Origin: Candidatus Latescibacterota bacterium
GTDB taxonomy: Bacteria; Latescibacterota; UBA2968; SICM01
Reading direction: 5' to 3'
DNA length: 35,738 nt
NCBI GenBank assembly: GCA_009694805.1
Contig: SICM01000026.1
Coordinates: 1-35,738, forward strand
This document shows, piece after piece, positions 17,459 through 25,633 of this stretch (its first letter is position 1; every line of letters begins with the position of its first letter). The position numbers were made by a program, and so were the translations under genes. The notes beneath the pieces were generated by a model, which was given only the letters and a program-made list of their open reading frames with translations, had not been told where the DNA came from and made no database searches.

Positions 17459-17629
17459 ATGGCCTATCCAATGGCCCCTTGCTGGAGCTGTGGTCATCCA
17501 GTTGGCTTAGAGTTTAGAGCTTGTCCGCTTTGCAAGGCCCGGCTGAAGAGGAGTTTGCGGACCGTATTTTTCCTGTCCATCGGGATGTTGATTTTTGCTG
17601 GAATGATGATCTATAGTATGATCAGGTAG
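17459..17629 (+). CDS. Very small zinc-ribbon membrane protein
   Basis: ATG 17459 opens a 56-residue frame. CWSCGHPVGLEFRACPLC at residues 8-25 forms a compact two-knuckle (CxxC-x10-CxxC) zinc ribbon, followed by a basic linker (KARLKRSLR) and one C-terminal membrane segment (about 36-54: VFFLSIGMLIFAGMMIYSM). It ends at TAG 17629. The upstream TCAGGT is only a weak Shine-Dalgarno. This differs from its neighbour in having both knuckles on one side of the membrane. Such ribbon-plus-anchor proteins are common but poorly characterised. The AT-richer composition is shared with the neighbour, suggesting they arrived together. It converges on the hybrid kinase gene. Confidence 0.6.
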   Translation: MAYPMAPCWSCGHPVGLEFRACPLCKARLKRSLRTVFFLSIGMLIFAGMMIYSMIR

Positions 17630-17663
17630 CACATAACCCCTCCCCTTTCTCCAGCGAGGAAGT

Positions 17664-19550
17664 CTATTTTCGATCCAGCGTCTCCCGCACCATCTGCGCC
17701 ACCCGATCCATCGCCAGAGGTTTGTCCAGCCACCCGGCAATGCCCGGCGGCAACCCTCCCCCTTCTCCCAAAGGATACCCCGTCAACACCACGACCCGCA
17801 CCCCGGCGTCTCTCTGTACCAACGCCTTCACCAGTTCCATCCCGCTCATCTCCGGCATCACCATGTCCGTCAGCACCAGCGCGATCTCGTCCCGGCGCCG
17901 GTCGTACACCGCCAGTGCCTCGTGACCGTCCATCGCCGTGAGCACCCGGTAGTTCAACCCCTCCAGCATGGCCCTGACCACCCCCCTCACATCCCCCTCG
18001 TCTTCAACCACCAGGACCATCTCCCCCCGACCCTTCTGGAGGTCGCCCCCCGGCTTCCGGGGAAGCGCCTCGGCCCGGGCGATCTTCGGCAGATAGATCG
18101 TGAAGGTCGTGCCCCTCCTCGCCACGCTCTTCACGTCGATGTAGCCCCCGTGTTGCTGGACGATGCCGTAGACCTGCGCCATGCCCAGCCCTGTACCCTC
18201 GCCGGGCTTCTTGGTCGTGAAGAACGGCTCGTAGATATGCGCCACCACCTCCGGCGACATCCCCGTCCCCGTATCCGACACGCTCCAGACCACCCACTCC
18301 CCGGGCCCCATCCCCGGCAGCGGGGGCTGCTCGCCCGCCTGCACGTGGAGGTGTGACAGTTCGGTCCGAAGTTCCCCCCCCTCCGGCATCGCATCCCGGG
18401 CGTTGACCGCCAGGTTGGTGATCACCTGCTGGAGCTGCGTCAGGCTCGCCTCCACCACGCACGTCGGGACCCGGAACTTGGAGGCCACCCGGATGTTCTC
18501 CGGAAGGGTTCGCCTCAGCAGCTTCACCGTCTCCTTCAGGAAAGGGACCAGGTCCACCGGCTGCCGCTCCGCCACGCTCCTGCGGCTGAAGTCCATGATC
18601 TGCCGGATCATCTGGGAAGCCCGCTGACCCTGCGAGAAGATCGTCTGCAGGTCCCGCCTGGCCGACTCTGGAGTGTCCGGCTGGATCTCGATCAACTGGG
18701 CGAACCCCATCATGACCGACAGCAGGTTGTTGAAGTCGTGCGCGATGCCCGCCGCCATCTGGCCCACCGCCGCCAGACGGTCCTGCTGCTGGATCCGCTC
18801 CAGGACCTCCCGCTCCTGCGTCACGTCCTGGATGACCAGCGCCCATCCCCCTTCTGAGGTCCCGTGCGTGATCGGCCGGCCCGTGATCTCAAAGATCCGC
18901 CGCGACGCCCCCTCTACGACCACCTCGTGCGGCAACCCATCCGCCCGGGGGGTCAGCAGGCCCTCGATGGTTTGACCTCCGACCTGAGAGATCTCTTCTC
19001 CGACCCCGACGTCCCCGAACGCCTTCAGATACCCCCGTGCGGAGGAATTCGCCAGGGATAGACGTCGGTCCCCGTCCAGCAGGCAGACCCCGTCGGGCAG
19101 ATGCTCCAGAAGGCCCTTCAGCCGCTCTTCGCTCTCCCGCAGGGCCTTCTCCGCCCGCGTCCGGTGGGTGCGCTCCTCGGCCTCGCTCAAGGCCCGACGC
19201 ACCGCAGGCCCCAGACGGGACAGCCGATTTTTGAGCACGTAATCCGTTGCGCCGTTCTTGAGGGCCTCTATGGCCTGCTCTTCGCCGATGGTGCCGGAGA
19301 CGAAGAGAAACGGGACATCGGGGCATCTCACGCGCGCCAGGGCCAGCACGGTGACCCCGTCGAAAGCGGGAAGCCTGTGATCGGCCAGGATCATATCAAC
19401 CCCCCCCTGCTCGATGGCCTTGAGAAAATCGGCACGGGTGTCCACGCGCACCACGTCGCACGCAGGGCCTTCCTGAGCGAGCGCCACCTGGACGAGTTCC
19501 GCATCGTACGGACTGTCTTCGAGATGGAGGATTCGCAGCGCCGAAATCAT
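17664..19550 (-). CDS. Hybrid sensor histidine kinase (REC-PAS-HisKA-HATPase-REC)
   Basis: This is a 628-residue soluble signalling protein. Residues 5-120 form a receiver domain with phospho-acceptor D57 (ILADHRL), switch FVSGT and K107. A PAS-like domain follows (about 140-250). The HisKA dimerisation domain has MAAGIAHDFNNLLSVM with H271. The ATPase has N-box TNLAVNARDAM, G1 SDTGTGMS, F-box YEPFFTTK and G2 GTGLGMA. Residues 510-628 form a second receiver (VLVVEDE, LVLTDMVMP, WLDKPL). The DFNNLLS histidine box is typical of hybrid kinases of this class. ATG 19550 has AGAGGGA upstream and starts the first receiver; the 16 extra upstream codons are rejected. It lies 63 bases downstream of a single-receiver gene. 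Confidence 0.92.
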   Translation of the reverse strand: MISALRILHLEDSPYDAELVQVALAQEGPACDVVRVDTRADFLKAIEQGGVDMILADHRLPAFDGVTVLALARVRCPDVPFLFVSGTIGEEQAIEALKNGATDYVLKNRLSRLGPAVRRALSEAEERTHRTRAEKALRESEERLKGLLEHLPDGVCLLDGDRRLSLANSSARGYLKAFGDVGVGEEISQVGGQTIEGLLTPRADGLPHEVVVEGASRRIFEITGRPITHGTSEGGWALVIQDVTQEREVLERIQQQDRLAAVGQMAAGIAHDFNNLLSVMMGFAQLIEIQPDTPESARRDLQTIFSQGQRASQMIRQIMDFSRRSVAERQPVDLVPFLKETVKLLRRTLPENIRVASKFRVPTCVVEASLTQLQQVITNLAVNARDAMPEGGELRTELSHLHVQAGEQPPLPGMGPGEWVVWSVSDTGTGMSPEVVAHIYEPFFTTKKPGEGTGLGMAQVYGIVQQHGGYIDVKSVARRGTTFTIYLPKIARAEALPRKPGGDLQKGRGEMVLVVEDEGDVRGVVRAMLEGLNYRVLTAMDGHEALAVYDRRRDEIALVLTDMVMPEMSGMELVKALVQRDAGVRVVVLTGYPLGEGGGLPPGIAGWLDKPLAMDRVAQMVRETLDRK

Positions 19551-19613
19551 AAGTTCCCTCTTTTCTAACCCGGTCTCTGTCCGATGGGGATGGCACATTT
19601 CAGGTAGACCTTC

Positions 19614-19988
19614 TCAGACTCTGGCGCGGCCCTGGGACAGTCGCAGGATCAGGAGTTCCAGTTCCCCCAGGTGAATCGGCTTACGAAGATAGGCGCACAC
19701 GCCCTGCGCCAGCGCCTCCTGGGGCGAAAAGGTCGGGACGTAGCCCGTCATGAGGACGATGGGGACATCCGGATACCGCTGGTGCGCCTCGCGGACCAGG
19801 TCCAGGCCATTCTGGTCAGGCATGTAGAGGTCCGAGATGATCAGATCCGCAGGTCGGGAACTCATCACCAGATGCTCAAACAGTTCACGGGCGGAACTGG
19901 CCGCGATCACCTCGTGCCCGAGGCCAGCCAGAAAGCCCTGCAGGGTGGTGGTGACGATCTGTTCGTCGTCAACCAGGTAGATGCGCAT
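19614..19988 (-). CDS. Single-domain response regulator (receiver only)
   Basis: This 124-residue CheY-like receiver has the acidic pocket YLVDDEQ (D7, D8), phospho-acceptor D53 (LIISDLYMPDQNG), switch threonine in VLMTGY and the conserved lysine in LRKPIHL. No output domain is present, so it must act by protein contact or in a phosphorelay, most simply with the hybrid kinase encoded next. ATG 19988 is preceded by AGGAGAAG at good spacing, so the longer frame starting at 20054 is rejected. Confidence 0.9.
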   Translation of the reverse strand: MRIYLVDDEQIVTTTLQGFLAGLGHEVIAASSARELFEHLVMSSRPADLIISDLYMPDQNGLDLVREAHQRYPDVPIVLMTGYVPTFSPQEALAQGVCAYLRKPIHLGELELLILRLSQGRARV

Positions 19989-20309
19989 ATCCGGCTTCTC
20001 CTGTGTGAGAATGGGCAAGGCCGTTCGCGGCCCCCCCTCCTGTGCGAAACTCACTCAGGCGCAATGACTGTGCCAGGAATACAGCGGTTTTAGAAGATGT
20101 TTATAAACCAGGAGATATGGGAAAGCGCGGGGGCAAAAGAGAGGGAGTTAAGGCAGGTTGCTGGCAACTGTGGATAGCAAGGGTTGCTAAACCCATCCCT
20201 CGCCCTACCCCCTGAAGCGGAGAAGGGAGAACCGGAGAAACGGAGAGAGAATTTTCCCCGCTTCCCCCTTCCCCGTTTCTCCGGTTCAGGGCTGGGTGGA
20301 GGAGAAGGG
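19989..20309. other. Intergenic region with a 15-bp inverted repeat
   Basis: This 321-base stretch separates the receiver gene from the sigma-54 regulator end. GAACCGGAGAAACGG (20229-20243) pairs exactly with CCGTTTCTCCGGTTC (20273-20287) around a 29-base loop, probably terminating or trimming the sigma-54 regulator transcript. The part near 20055-20160 should hold the receiver-gene promoter, but no clear -35/-10 pair is visible by eye. No gene is seen. Confidence 0.55.
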
Positions 20310-21679
20310 CTACGCGATCCCCAGCTTCTGCATTTTGTACCGGAGGGTCGAGTAGGGGATTCCGAGGTCCTTCGCAGCCTGCCTCCGGTTCCATCGGGCG
20401 GCCTCGAGCGCGCTCAAAAGGTAGGCGCGCTCCGGATGGTCATCGGGCTGGGCAGAGGGGGCGGGAGGAAGGCCGCCGGGCCCTTTGGGGAGGTTGAGGT
20501 GTTCGGGCAGGATCTGGCCGGACCGGCACAGGATGGCCGCGCGTTCGACCAGGTTCCGGAGTTCTCTGGCGTTGCCCGGAAAATCGTAGCTCGTGAGCAG
20601 GCGCCCGGCCTCCGGCGAAAACCCGTCCAGCCGAACCCCCCTCGGCGCTGCGTAGGCCGACAGGAAATGCCCCGCCAGAGGGAGAATGTCCTCGCGGCGC
20701 TCCCGGAGCGGCAGGAGGGGGATGGCATAGACATTCAGCCTGTAGAACAGATCCTGCCGGAACTGCCCTGCGGCCACGAGCCCTTCCAGGGACGCGTTCG
20801 TGGCCGCGATCACCCGAAGGTCCACACGGACCTCCCTGGCCCCCCCCACCCGCCTGAAGGCCCGGGTCTCCAGGACGCGCAGCAGCGACGCCTGCGCGGA
20901 GGCGGACAGGTCCGCGATCTCGTCCAGGAAGAGCGTGCCCCCGTCCGCCAGCTCGAAACAGCCGGCCCGGTTCGCCACGGCCCCGGTGAAGGCGCCCTTC
21001 ACGTGCCCGAACAGTTCGCTCTCCACCAGCGACTCCGGCAGGGCCGGACAGCTCACGGCGATGAACGGGCGCTCGTCCGACCCCGCCTGAAAGTGAACCT
21101 CGCGGGCCACGACCTCTTTTTCCCCGTGCCCGTCTCCCCCGTGACCAGGATCGTCTCACAGCCCGCCTCCACGGCCTGTCGGACCTGTTCGCGCACGCTG
21201 CGCGTGGCGGGGCTGACGCCCACCAGGCGGCGATATTTTTCATCGGCTGAGGCCCGAATGCCCCGGATCGTCTCCCGCAGGCGACGCCTGTCCCGGCGCA
21301 GCTCCTGGATGCGCACGACCTTCTCCAGGACAGCGTCCAGTTCGAGCAGTTTGACCGGCTTGGTCAGAAAATCCGCAGCCCCGAGCCGCAACGCCTGGAT
21401 CGCCATCTCCATGTTCCCGTGTCCCGTGACGATGACGACCGGCAGGTCCGGGCAGACATCCTGAACCCTTTCCAGAAAGGAGAGACCGTCCATGCCGGGC
21501 ATCCGCACGTCGATCAGCCCGATGTCGTAGTCGCCGGCCTCCAGCGCCTTCAAGGCGGCCAGCCCGTCGTAGACCCCGTCCACCCCGTGCCCGGTCTCGC
21601 GCAGATAGTCGCCGATGGTCTGATGGATGACCTTCTCGTCGTCGGCCAGCAGGATGCGCAGGGAAGGCCTCTCATTCAT
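20310..21679 (-). pseudogene. NtrC-family sigma-54 response regulator, frameshifted in Walker A
   Basis: The N-terminal part (from 21679) is a receiver with D57 (LIDVRMPGMDG) and K in LTKPVK, followed by a linker and the start of the AAA+ domain, ILVTGETGTGK. At the A5 run 21117-21121 the frame is lost; the -1 frame resumes EVVAREVHFQAG and continues with GAFTGAV (the sigma-54 contact loop GAFTGA), LFLDEIADLSASAQ (Walker B), RQDLFYRLNVY and a C-terminal Fis-type helix-turn-helix (NRRQAAKDLGIPYSTLRYKMQKLG) to 20310. Rejoined it has 456 residues, the normal length. The start overlaps the kinase stop by four bases. As it stands the upstream frame yields only a receiver with a broken P-loop. Confidence 0.82.
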
Positions 21680-22812
21680 AAGATAACCGGCAGCGAAACC
21701 GTCACCGTCGTGCCCTGGTCGGGCGCAGACCGGATCTGAATCGCGCCCCCGAACTCCTCCACGATGGACCGGGAGATCGACAACCCCAGCCCCGTCCCCC
21801 GGTCCGGTCCCTTCGTCGTGAAAAAGGGATCGAACACCTTCCCAAGCAGGTGATCCGGGATGCCCACCCCCTCGTCGATCACCTCCACCTGTACTCCCTG
21901 CGTCTGCCCTTCTCCTTCCAGCCGCGTGCGCACCTGAACCCCCAGAGACCTGGATGCCCCCCCGGCCTTCAGCCGGTCCTCCACCGCGTCACGGGCGTTG
22001 ATCAGAAGGTTCAACACCACCTCCTCCAGAGAAAACGGGTTCGCCGAAACCTCCGGCAGACCCTCCTCCAGCTCGCAGACCAGCCTCACCCCCCGCACGT
22101 GAAACTGCGCCTCCAGCATGCCCGCGGCGGACCGGACCACGTCGTTGATCTGTACGGGGTAGCGTTCGGACCTGCCGGCCCCCCTGGAGAACGTGCGCAC
22201 GTGCTCGATGATGTGGGACATCCGGTCCGCCTGCTCCACGATCAGCCTGAGCCTGTCTTTGACCTTCTCCTCCGAAAGATCCCACTTCCTGTCCAGGGCG
22301 ATCATGAGATACTCCGCCATTCCCCGGACGCCGGTCAGGGGCTGGTTGAGTTCGTGGGCGATGCCCGCGGCCATCTCCCCCAGGGAGCGCAGCCGGTCCG
22401 AGCGCACGCTCAGGGCGCGCTGGGCCTCCAGTTCCCGCTCGGCCGCCTCTCCGGCCTCCTCCAGCCGCTGGCGCTCGACGATCTCCCGCCTCAGCAGCTC
22501 AACGGTCTTCAACAGATCCTCGGTCCGCTCCACAACCCGCCGCTCCAGTTCCTCACCCGATCTGCGGAGCGCCTCCTCCATCTGCTTGCGCTCGGCGATC
22601 TCGGCCTGCAACGCCTCGTTGGCCCTCGCCAGTTCCGCCGTCCGTTCCTCGACCCGCCGCTCCAGCTCGTCGCGCGACCTGCGCAGCGCCTCCTCCGACC
22701 GCCTGCGCTCCCCGATCTCCCGTTTCAGGAGCGCCAGGATGTTGGAGAACTCGATGGTCCGTTCCATGATATGGTGTTCCAGGTCCTCGCGCGGTTCCCC
22801 CCTACGCTGCAT
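21676..22812 (-). CDS. Cytoplasmic sensor histidine kinase with tandem coiled-coil repeats
   Basis: This 378-residue kinase has no membrane segment. Residues 17-135 are a long coiled coil built from an approximately 39-residue unit (EEALRRS..ELERRV.ERT.EL) repeated two and a half times. HisKA follows with GEMAAGIAHELNQPLTGVRG (H153). The ATPase has N-box LNLLINARDAV, DEGVGIPD, VFDPFFTTK and GTGLGLSIS. It is similar to NtrB/ZraS-like kinases that pair with sigma-54 regulators. ATG 22812 has a GGAGGG site; the 11 upstream codons are rejected. The stop overlaps the regulator start (ATGA), so the two are almost surely partners. The signal may be sensed by a separate protein, such as the adjacent CheR-PAS. 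Confidence 0.9.
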   Translation of the reverse strand: MQRRGEPREDLEHHIMERTIEFSNILALLKREIGERRRSEEALRRSRDELERRVEERTAELARANEALQAEIAERKQMEEALRRSGEELERRVVERTEDLLKTVELLRREIVERQRLEEAGEAAERELEAQRALSVRSDRLRSLGEMAAGIAHELNQPLTGVRGMAEYLMIALDRKWDLSEEKVKDRLRLIVEQADRMSHIIEHVRTFSRGAGRSERYPVQINDVVRSAAGMLEAQFHVRGVRLVCELEEGLPEVSANPFSLEEVVLNLLINARDAVEDRLKAGGASRSLGVQVRTRLEGEGQTQGVQVEVIDEGVGIPDHLLGKVFDPFFTTKGPDRGTGLGLSISRSIVEEFGGAIQIRSAPDQGTTVTVSLPVIL

Positions 22813-23039
22813 CCTTCGCTCCCTCCCCAAAACACAGAGGCCCACCTGTACGTGCCCTCTCAGGCATACAGACGGGCCTTCCTCGATCCGGAGGAACCGG
22901 ACCTTCCAGACGCGATCTCACAACCATCCCGACACGCTGACGCCCTCACCCGATATCCTGTTTCGATAGACCATGCTGGAGACTGGAAACGGGTTTCCCA
23001 TCTCCGGCCTCACACCTCACGCCTCACGTCTCCTGATTT

Positions 23040-24827
23040 TCATCCCCCCCATTCCTCCATCAACAGGATCGCCCCCAGGTTCTCTTCCTGCTTGTCCACC
23101 AGTGGGGCGCAGGTGACGCGGCACTGGATGGGCTTGCCCCGGCGGTTGACGGCGTCCAGAATCAGACTATGCCTGGAGGTGTCTTTGTTCAGGCAGGCGA
23201 GCAGGAGCGGCTTGACCTGTACCACCGGAAGCCCGAGGTCCAGGTTCAGAAACGCCTGCCCCTGGACCTCGTCGGCGCGCAGCCCCCACAGGTCTTCGGC
23301 CTTGAGATTCCATACCCTGACCATCAGATCCCGGTTCAGGACCACGACCCCCACGTCCAGGCTGGCCAGGATGGATTCCAGGTAGGTGTTCAACGCGTTG
23401 AGTTCCCCGCTCCGGCTGGACAGCTCCCGGTTGAGCGTCTCCATCTCCTCGTTCGTCGTCTCCAGCTCCTCGTTCGTAGACTGCAACTCTTCGTTCGTCG
23501 TCTCTAACTCTTCGTTCGCGGACTGCAGCTCTTCGTTCGTCGTCTCCAGCTCCTGGTTGGCGCGCTGCACCTCCTCCTGCAGGTGGTGGGCGACGGTGAC
23601 GTCGGAGAAGATGAGGTTCACGCCCATCAGACTTTTGTCGCTGCTCAGCAACGGCGCGATCTGCACGTCTAAGTACCGGACCCCGCCATCCGGCGTGGGG
23701 TACTCCGCATCCCTGAAGAGGACGGGAGAGCGCTCGACCCTGGCCTTTTCGATCTGGGAGCGCAGCTCCACCGGACGGTAGGAGATCTCCAGGTCGCGGA
23801 AGGGCCGCCCCAGGTCCGAGGGGGTCACGCCGAACAGGGCGCAGGCCCGCGCGCTGGCCAGCGCGAGATGGCCGTCGGGGTCCCCCACCATCTGGGCCAG
23901 GGGTCCGGACTCGAAGGCCAGCGCCAGCGTGCGCATCTGCTGCAGGGCCGCCGGGTTGTCGGCAGGCTCGCCCTGGGCCTGCGTCTGCGCCCCGGGACGG
24001 ACGCGCAGGTCCCTATCCGGGATCTTTCTGAAGATGCGGTGCTTCAGGTCCACCGGCGCGAAGACGTTGGCGTGGGTGACCAGCATCTCCGCCCGGCCCA
24101 GGAACAGGAACCCCGTGTCCTTGATGGCGAAGTGGAGCCGCCCCCGGACCTTATTCTGAGTTTCGGTGTTGAAATACATCAGGGTGTTCCGGCAGGTGAT
24201 CAGGTCCAGGCGGGAGATGGGGGCGTCCTGGGTCAGGTCGTGACGCCCGAAGATGATCGAACGGCGCAGGTCCGTCTGAAACACGTAGCGGCCGTTGATC
24301 TCTTCAAAGTACTTGCCCCGCAACTCCGGGGGGACGGCCTCGACCTCCTGGGCGCTGTAACTGGCCTGGCGGGCGCGGGTGAGTTCCTCCTCGTCCAAGT
24401 CCGTGGCATAGACCTTGACCCGATGGCGGAGCTACTCCGGCCCCAGGGCCTCGGCCAGCGCCATGATCAGGGTGTAGGGCTCCTCCCCGGAGGCGCACCC
24501 GGAGCTCCAGACCCGGATGGGTTCCTCTCCGGGGTTGTTCGCGATGATCCGGGGGAGGATCTCCCGGGCCAGGTAGTCCCACGCCGGGGGGTCCCGGAAG
24601 AAGGCCGTCACGTTGATCAGCAGGGTGTTGAAGAACTGAGAGAACTCGTCGGGATGCACCTCCAGGTAGTCCTGGTAATCCCGGTAGCCCTCGATCTTCA
24701 GCGTCTGCAGGCGCTGGGCGATCCGGCGGGCGACGGTGTTCCGCTTGTAGCCGGTGAAGTCGAAGCCCCGGGTTTGCTTGAGGAATTCCAGGAGTCCTTC
24801 CAGATCCGGGTCCGTCTTCTCGTTCAT
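23040..24827 (-). pseudogene. CheR methyltransferase-PAS protein with in-frame TAG
   Basis: From ATG 24827 (TGATG overlap with cheB) the CheR N-domain (YKRNTVARRI, LINVTAFFRDP) and SAM-binding RVWSSGCASGEEPYTL are read to ALGPE. Codon 132 (24432-24434) is TAG, after which the same frame continues LRHRVKVYATDLDEEEL, LDLITCRNTLMYF, a PAS domain, six perfect heptads (LETTNEE/LQSANEE type, about 23439-23558) and a second PAS ending at 23040. The joined length is 595. A CAG-to-TAG change would explain the stop, since a glutamine suits this position. CheR methylates receptor glutamates; in CheB/CheR-PAS hybrids the coiled coil and PAS normally lead to a kinase, absent here. Downstream initiation at 24398 would give a protein lacking the SAM loop. 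Confidence 0.8.
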
Positions 24828-25450
24828 CACGTCCTCTCCCCTCTCAGGACCAGCCGCGCCAGCGCAGGGGCGATCCCCTCCAGCGGCAGCACGAAATCCA
24901 CGCAGCCCGTCTGAATGGCCGCACCGGGCATCCCGAAGAACTCGGACGTGCGCTCGTCCTGGACGATGACCACGCCCTTCATCTTCCTGACCGCCCGCAC
25001 CCCCATGTTGCCGCCGCTCCCCGTGCCCGTCAGGACCACGGCGATGACCCGCTCCTTGTAGCTGGCCGCCACCGACTCGAACAGCAGGTCCGCCGACGGG
25101 CGCACGAAGTGTACCAGTTCCGACTGCGAGAGCGACAGGCTGCCGTCGGGGTTGACCAGCAGATGCCGGTCGGGCGGGGCGATGTGGACCAGCCCCGGAC
25201 TCAGGCGGTCCCCCTCCTTCGCCTGCTGGACCCTCATGGGCGTGCGCCGCTCCAGGATCTCGGCCATCAGGCTCCGGTGCCGGGGGTCCAGGTGCTGCAC
25301 CACGACCACGGCCGCGGGGAAATCAGCGGGCATGGCGGACAGCACCGCGCTCAGGGCCTGGAGCCCCCCCGCGGACGCCGCCATGGCCACCACGTCGAAA
25401 GCGGTGTCCGGGAAGGCCGACGAAACGATGGATTCGTTTTTCACGGTCAT
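24827..25450 (-). CDS. cheB: CheB-type methylesterase domain protein lacking receiver and catalytic Asp
   Basis: The 207-residue protein is a bare CheB methylesterase domain, which in the family removes methyl groups from chemoreceptor glutamates. The nucleophile S26 (MAASAGG) and H53 (VVQHLDPRH) of the catalytic triad are present. The third residue, normally Asp in a GSDG/GNDG motif, is G146 here (LTGTGSGGNMG), so activity is doubtful. No receiver domain precedes it, as in CheB/CheR hybrid proteins where the two domains are fused; here they are separate genes overlapping by one base (TGATG). Its start has no clear Shine-Dalgarno, but lies beside the conserved first strand. No receptor genes are in view. 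Confidence 0.85.
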   Translation of the reverse strand: MTVKNESIVSSAFPDTAFDVVAMAASAGGLQALSAVLSAMPADFPAAVVVVQHLDPRHRSLMAEILERRTPMRVQQAKEGDRLSPGLVHIAPPDRHLLVNPDGSLSLSQSELVHFVRPSADLLFESVAASYKERVIAVVLTGTGSGGNMGVRAVRKMKGVVIVQDERTSEFFGMPGAAIQTGCVDFVLPLEGIAPALARLVLRGERT

Positions 25451-25477
25451 GAGGATGCTCGGTGAAATCGTCTGAAT

Positions 25478-25537
25478 CAGGGGCAGGGCCTGCCCCTGCC
25501 CGACGATTCTGACGATTCTGACGATTCTGACGATTCT
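25478..25537. repeat. Palindrome plus four tandem GACGATTCT units upstream of cheB
   Basis: CAGGGGCA (25478-25485) and TGCCCCTG (25491-25498) form an 8-bp stem. Immediately after, the 9-mer GACGATTCT is repeated four times head-to-tail (25502-25537). It lies 28-87 bases upstream of the cheB start, where a promoter and regulator sites would be expected. Confidence 0.65.
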
Positions 25538-25594
25538 TATAGAAGTTACATCATAATTCCAAACCGGGCAAGGTAGATGTTTTGATGTTTTAAG

Positions 25595-25630
25595 GGAAGT
25601 AGGGGCACGGCGCGCCGTGCCCCTACTTCC
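25595..25630 (-). terminator. 36-base perfect palindrome after the esterase gene
   Basis: Positions 25595-25630 read identically on both strands, with GTAGGGGCACGGC in the arms. The RNA would form about 16 bp with a four-base loop, three bases beyond the esterase stop. Only a short TTAAAA follows on the transcribed strand, so it may be a dispersed palindromic element used as terminator. Confidence 0.6.
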
Positions 25631-25633
25631 GCC

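Noticed and set aside
21850-23385. 511-codon plus-strand open frame opposite the kinase and CheR-PAS
   Set aside because: It crosses gene boundaries and lacks any domain; the minus-strand genes explain the DNA.
23439-23558. Heptad DNA repeats in the CheR-PAS gene as a novel repeat element
   Set aside because: The ETTNEEL/QSANEEL coiled coil is a familiar feature of CheB/CheR-PAS hybrids and is encoded in frame.
25502-25537. Four-copy tandem repeat considered as a CRISPR remnant
   Set aside because: The units are 9 bp and adjacent, without spacers; no cas genes are present.
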